Of a stretch of 64,000 nucleotides of DNA, positions 60,524 to 64,000 are shown in pieces. A program made the position numbers and the translations under genes. The stretch lies in contig JAUFSD010000008.1 in assembly GCA_033030425.1 (NCBI GenBank), forward strand, positions 434,001-498,000. The letters run 5' to 3'. The DNA is from Verpa conica (taxonomy: Eukaryota; Ascomycota; Pezizomycetes; Pezizales; Morchellaceae). Position 1 is the first letter of the stretch. The number at the start of each line of letters is the position of its first letter. A model generated the notes under the pieces. The model worked only from the letters and a program-made list of their open reading frames with translations. It ran no database searches and was not told the origin of the DNA.

Positions 60524-62610
60524 GGGTTGTCTGGATTTTATGTACGCTGTGTGTATCTTGGATTTGGTTTATTCGGCGATTATCACTGGTTTATAGATTC
60601 GGGATCTTATTTAACGCGTAAGATACTTTGCTGCTAGCGGAAATTGTAGGTATACAAAGGTAAGTGAAATAAGGGTTTAATGTTTTTTACCTATTAGCGA
60701 CAGTAGCATATATAAATATCTATTGCGATTCTCATGAACGCTCATAAATCCAACCAATGTACTATCACGCGCGTATATATCACCCACCGATGTCACTGAC
60801 TATGAGTAAACGTAGTCCCTCTATTCACATTTCTGGGGACATCAGACACTATAGTGTTCGCTCAGGATAGGCTTGAGACTCTATGACGTTGTGGTTCAAG
60901 CCCCGTGCTTCGAATGTCACTTTCTAGAAGAGTTACTTTCACCAAGTAGTTGTGATTCATACGAAAGTAAGCAGAACTAAATGGTGAACACCGGGCTGAC
61001 ATGCTTCGCCTGCTCTATTTTTTTGATTTTTTGCGGAAACCGGGGCAGACCCTGTGAATATATAGACACTTCGGGCTGTAAAAGTTGTTACTCTAGGCTA
61101 AGGCGCGTGAGTTGGTCTGGTCACGGGTCAGTACCTGGCACGTGCCAAATAACTACAACACCCAGTGGTGTATGCACCAGCGACCCCAGCGGGTGATCAG
61201 CTTAAGTACCCGGGTCTAGATGCGTTTTTTAGATCCCACAAGATAGACACCACTTTCTGCTGAAAAATAAAATATGCCTCCTAGGTTGACCTCCGTAGCA
61301 ATGTATCTTCTCACTAAAAATGAACCCTCACATCAACCACGGATTAAGTAGAAAAATTATTCTATTTATACTGAGGCATCCCGAAACAGTATGATTATTA
61401 TAATAATGTATCCCTCATTACCCAGTGCTAGTTAAGAGACGACTCAGGTGTGTTCTTTGGTCACGTCATTAGGATGAAAGGCTCCGTTGCTACAGGTGAA
61501 CCTTGGTGACACATGCTAGGTTTATATAATCCGAGTTCTAACTCGCGCAAGCTTATAAGTACTGTGGAAGTCAAATTCATTAATATTATTTCCAAAACAA
61601 AACAAGAAATTTGAGGGCCCCCTCTAATCTCTAGGACTTCTATGGACTCAGTGCCCATGGTTAAATACCGTGATAACTTTAAGTGTCGATTCGAGTGTTA
61701 GAACGGGTATATGTTGGCTCTAGCTCACTGAATTTCCTAAAAGCTTAGCTCGTAGAATTATTAAACAGTCGGGCTAAAACTAAAAAAACCTACATAGCCC
61801 TGGAGGTGACCTGTGTAATTCACCTCAAGCTCCAAAATGCACCATGTTTGTGCCTGTGACCCGTTGTGATTGTTATATTCCGCCCTTCTCCGCTCGAAGC
61901 TTACGTAAGGCTTGAACTTGGTACCGGAGTTGGTGGCAGGCTCCGGCCGCACATGGAACAAACGACTCTGGGCTTGATATGGGTACTTGCAGACTATGAG
62001 TCAACCCTAGATAGGTTTCTAAATTTTTACGGGAGATAAGTACAGAGATGCTCATGCACGCCCAGCCAATAGTAAACTTTACTATGACGAATTACAAGTC
62101 GCTACTAAGCAAACAGACCGAGCGGTAATGATATGTTTCTATCCTCTACTTTATACATTATTTTATGATTTCAGAAGGGCCCTCCCGAGAATGTAGCTTG
62201 TTACTAGCTAGTAGGTAGCTCGTCTCTAGGAGAATACTATAGGTATAATTACTTATGTATGGTTTTCAGAGTCTTAGCATAGATCTATAGAAAGAATCTA
62301 TTCATATTTCTATTCTTCTAGTAATTTGATGGGGGAAAACCCCTATTACTATTACATATAGTTAATCTAGTTCCGTGAGTCTACAGTTTATGGCATTACC
62401 ATGATCAATCGAGCATGAACAATTCGAAGAGGTACTAAAACAATCTCTCGAACTACAGATATATATTAATTGGTTGATAATACATATATAATTAACATAT
62501 TTAATTTCATTTACTATATCATTGTAACTAGAGTTCTGTTAGGGCTGTGAACTTAATGAGGTTCTTTAGAACACATACCAAAATTATACCCTTTGAGCGT
62601 TTAGGGTTCA
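60524..62610. other. Intergenic, no gene seen
   Basis: AT-rich spacer upstream of the coiled-coil gene and downstream of the transporter gene. ORFs at 60981-61196 (+) and 61461-62055 (-) are short and unrecognised. A tRNA-like GTTCAAGCCCC string near 60893 does not fold. Confidence 0.55.
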
Positions 62611-64000
62611 TCAATATACTGTCCTCCAATTTTTCCCGCCACCAATAATCCTTGCCGCAATAAAGAAGGATAGTGCGCCCACATAGCAGGCGGCAGTAAA
62701 CAGGATCAAACCAGTGAAATTTCCATTGGTCGAGTTAATAATTTGCCCGGCTATAGGAATCCCTGTCAAAGTGCTATCAAAGTATACTATTAGATTTAAT
62801 CAGTTAGATACTCGTAGAGTAACTACATACCCAAAGCTCACGAAAAAGTAACAGGTTCCATATTTTGTCCCATAATCCTTCGTGTCGCAGATTTGACCCA
62901 CGCATACAGGAGTCAAGCTAATCCCACTACCACTTGCAAAGCCATATAGCAGTGAAAATACAACCATGATTGCCTTCCTGCCGCCAATATTTGTCTCCGC
63001 TATCGCATCGGCTGGTAGCCATAAAGATAAAACGACGACGAGACAAAATGAAACTGTCATTATCATTGTATTGAATCTCCCGAGTTTATCCGCAATTATT
63101 CCAGGCAACCAGCGGCCGAAAACCGACCCAGCATTCAATATTGCAAGAAGCTGATAAGAGAAAGAAGAGGGTAGACCAAGGCTAAGTGCGTATGAGATGA
63201 TGTAGGTTATAGGAACGAATAAACCCCATTCAATCAAAAATACACCTATTGTTGTGAGTGTGAAACGAACATCACGAAACGCTGTGAGGTCTATTGTTAC
63301 TCCTCTTGATGATTTGTTAACATCTTTCGGACCAAATCCAAAAAAGGATCGCAAGGAGCTAAATCTCCCCACCCCCTGATCTGGGGCTGGTGAATTGGAT
63401 GATATGGAAGAACTTGATGATGCGACAATGGGTGAACTAGGAACTGCTTTTGTGAAATCCAAGCGACCACGGATCAAGCAGTTTGCGATCAGCATCAGCA
63501 GCAGACAAATAAAGCCGACGACTCTAACTGCCCACCCAAACCCGATTTTAGGGGTAACGGATTGTATTATTAACGGAAAAATAATTCCACCGACGGAACC
63601 ACCTGTTGTTGCTAAACCCATCGCATAGCCCCTTTTGATAAGAAACCAATGCCCAATTGAGGCGACAGATGGTGTGAATATAAGGGATATCCCAAGGCCA
63701 GAAAGTATCTGTTACGATGCCTTCTATTAATACGTATAAGTTAAGGAGGGGTTCGGGGTATATACACCAAATGTTAGCATGAACTGCCAGTACACTATGT
63801 CACGCGTCAGTGCCTATTCGTAAGTAATTGGAAGACACGGGAGTTAATTACATTTGCAGACGCTCAGTATCATCAGGCCTACGACCAAGCATAATGTTCC
63901 AGCTGCAATTAACCATCGCGGCCCGGTGGCATCGAATATTGGGCCTATCAAAACGATGGCTTAGCTCAGTTCACTTACTGTTAATTGTATATACCTACCG
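62611..64000 (-). CDS. MFS monocarboxylate-type transporter, C-terminal part
   Basis: Proton-coupled monocarboxylate porter-like member of the major facilitator superfamily (fungal Mch/MCT group). Visible exons, 5' to 3': 64000-63999 (edge), 63959-63852, 63794-63766, 63708-62831, 62773-62611, all joining in frame with introns of 57 nt (39 nt for the edge one). Marks: PIFDATGPRWLIAAGT, YWQFMLTFGILSGLGISLIF, TPSVASIGHWFLIKRGYAMG, ATTGGSVGGIIFPLI, a long Ser-rich central loop (SSPIVASSSSSISSNSPAPD), LNAGSVFGRWLPGIIADKLG and GQICDTKDYGTKYGTCYFF. The C-terminus is NWRTVY. The N-terminal spans lie outside the window. The substrate cannot be named. Confidence 0.88.

Noticed and set aside
60847..60915. 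tRNA-like string with GTTCAAGCCCC (T-loop/B-box look)
   Set aside because: The T stem does not pair (TGTGG against CCCGT) and no acceptor or anticodon stem could be built, so it is not called as a tRNA.

Overview
The window is nuclear DNA from a filamentous ascomycete. Most genes are split by short introns (about 43-160 nt, mostly 50-80) with GT..AG ends and CTAAC/CTAAT-type branch sites. The gene set includes the DASH subunit Dam1, a Whi5/Nrm1-type repressor, Slm1, a Wsc-type wall sensor, a CP2/grainyhead factor and a vacuolar aspartyl protease. Long AT-rich gene-free blocks, and transition-type differences between the arms of inverted-repeat elements, resemble decayed repeats marked by RIP. 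Low gene density with intron-rich genes suggests an early-diverging Pezizomycotina lineage such as Pezizomycetes; that placement is inference.

Layout. 1-931 (-): N-terminal part of an ER GH47 alpha-mannosidase, cut by the window edge. 4000-5479 (+): vacuolar aspartyl protease. 5.5-12.4 kb: gene desert, AT-rich to about 9.2 kb, then a less AT-rich block with several TGACGT motifs. 12396-15237 (+): CP2/grainyhead-like transcription factor with one GC-AG intron. 16132-17220 (+): mitochondrial ribosomal protein mL44. 17634-17849 (+): candidate 51-residue membrane protein. 19095-21939 (-): a metallopeptidase/jacalin-lectin protein whose zinc-binding motif is lost. 23702-24818 (+): Whi5/Nrm1-like repressor. 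26904-27927 (+): WSC-domain wall sensor. 30692-31695 (-): phosphatidylserine synthase. 34845-37381 (+): Slm1-like PH protein. 37935-39854 (-): GH18 chitinase. 42894-43974 (+): ribosomal protein uS2. 45279-47489 (+): DENND6-type DENN protein. 48037-48963 (+): mitochondrial J-domain protein. 49944-51001 (-): TOPORS-like RING E3. 51993-52599 (-): Dam1. 53748-55581 (+): Csr1-like Sec14 protein. 56200-56775 (+): HIT hydrolase. 57903-60523 (-): coiled-coil membrane protein of unknown function. 62611-64000 (-): MFS monocarboxylate-type transporter, cut by the right edge.

The genes are mostly housekeeping or growth-control genes and form no cluster. Several relate to the cell surface and membrane lipid state (Wsc sensor, phosphatidylserine synthase, Slm1, chitinase, Csr1-like, ER mannosidase), but each has its own promoter and neither order nor strand suggests co-regulation. 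Accessory structure lies in the spacers: a 358-bp Mutator-type MITE with a 9-bp target duplication, a 146-bp pogo/mariner-type MITE just past the DENND6 stop, a palindromic AT-rich element near 2.8 kb, a homopurine tract and a minisatellite.

Exon structures were built by hand from open frames, splice signals and remembered family sequence. No alignment or database search was run. I see no tRNA, rRNA, CRISPR array or clearly novel multi-gene system.
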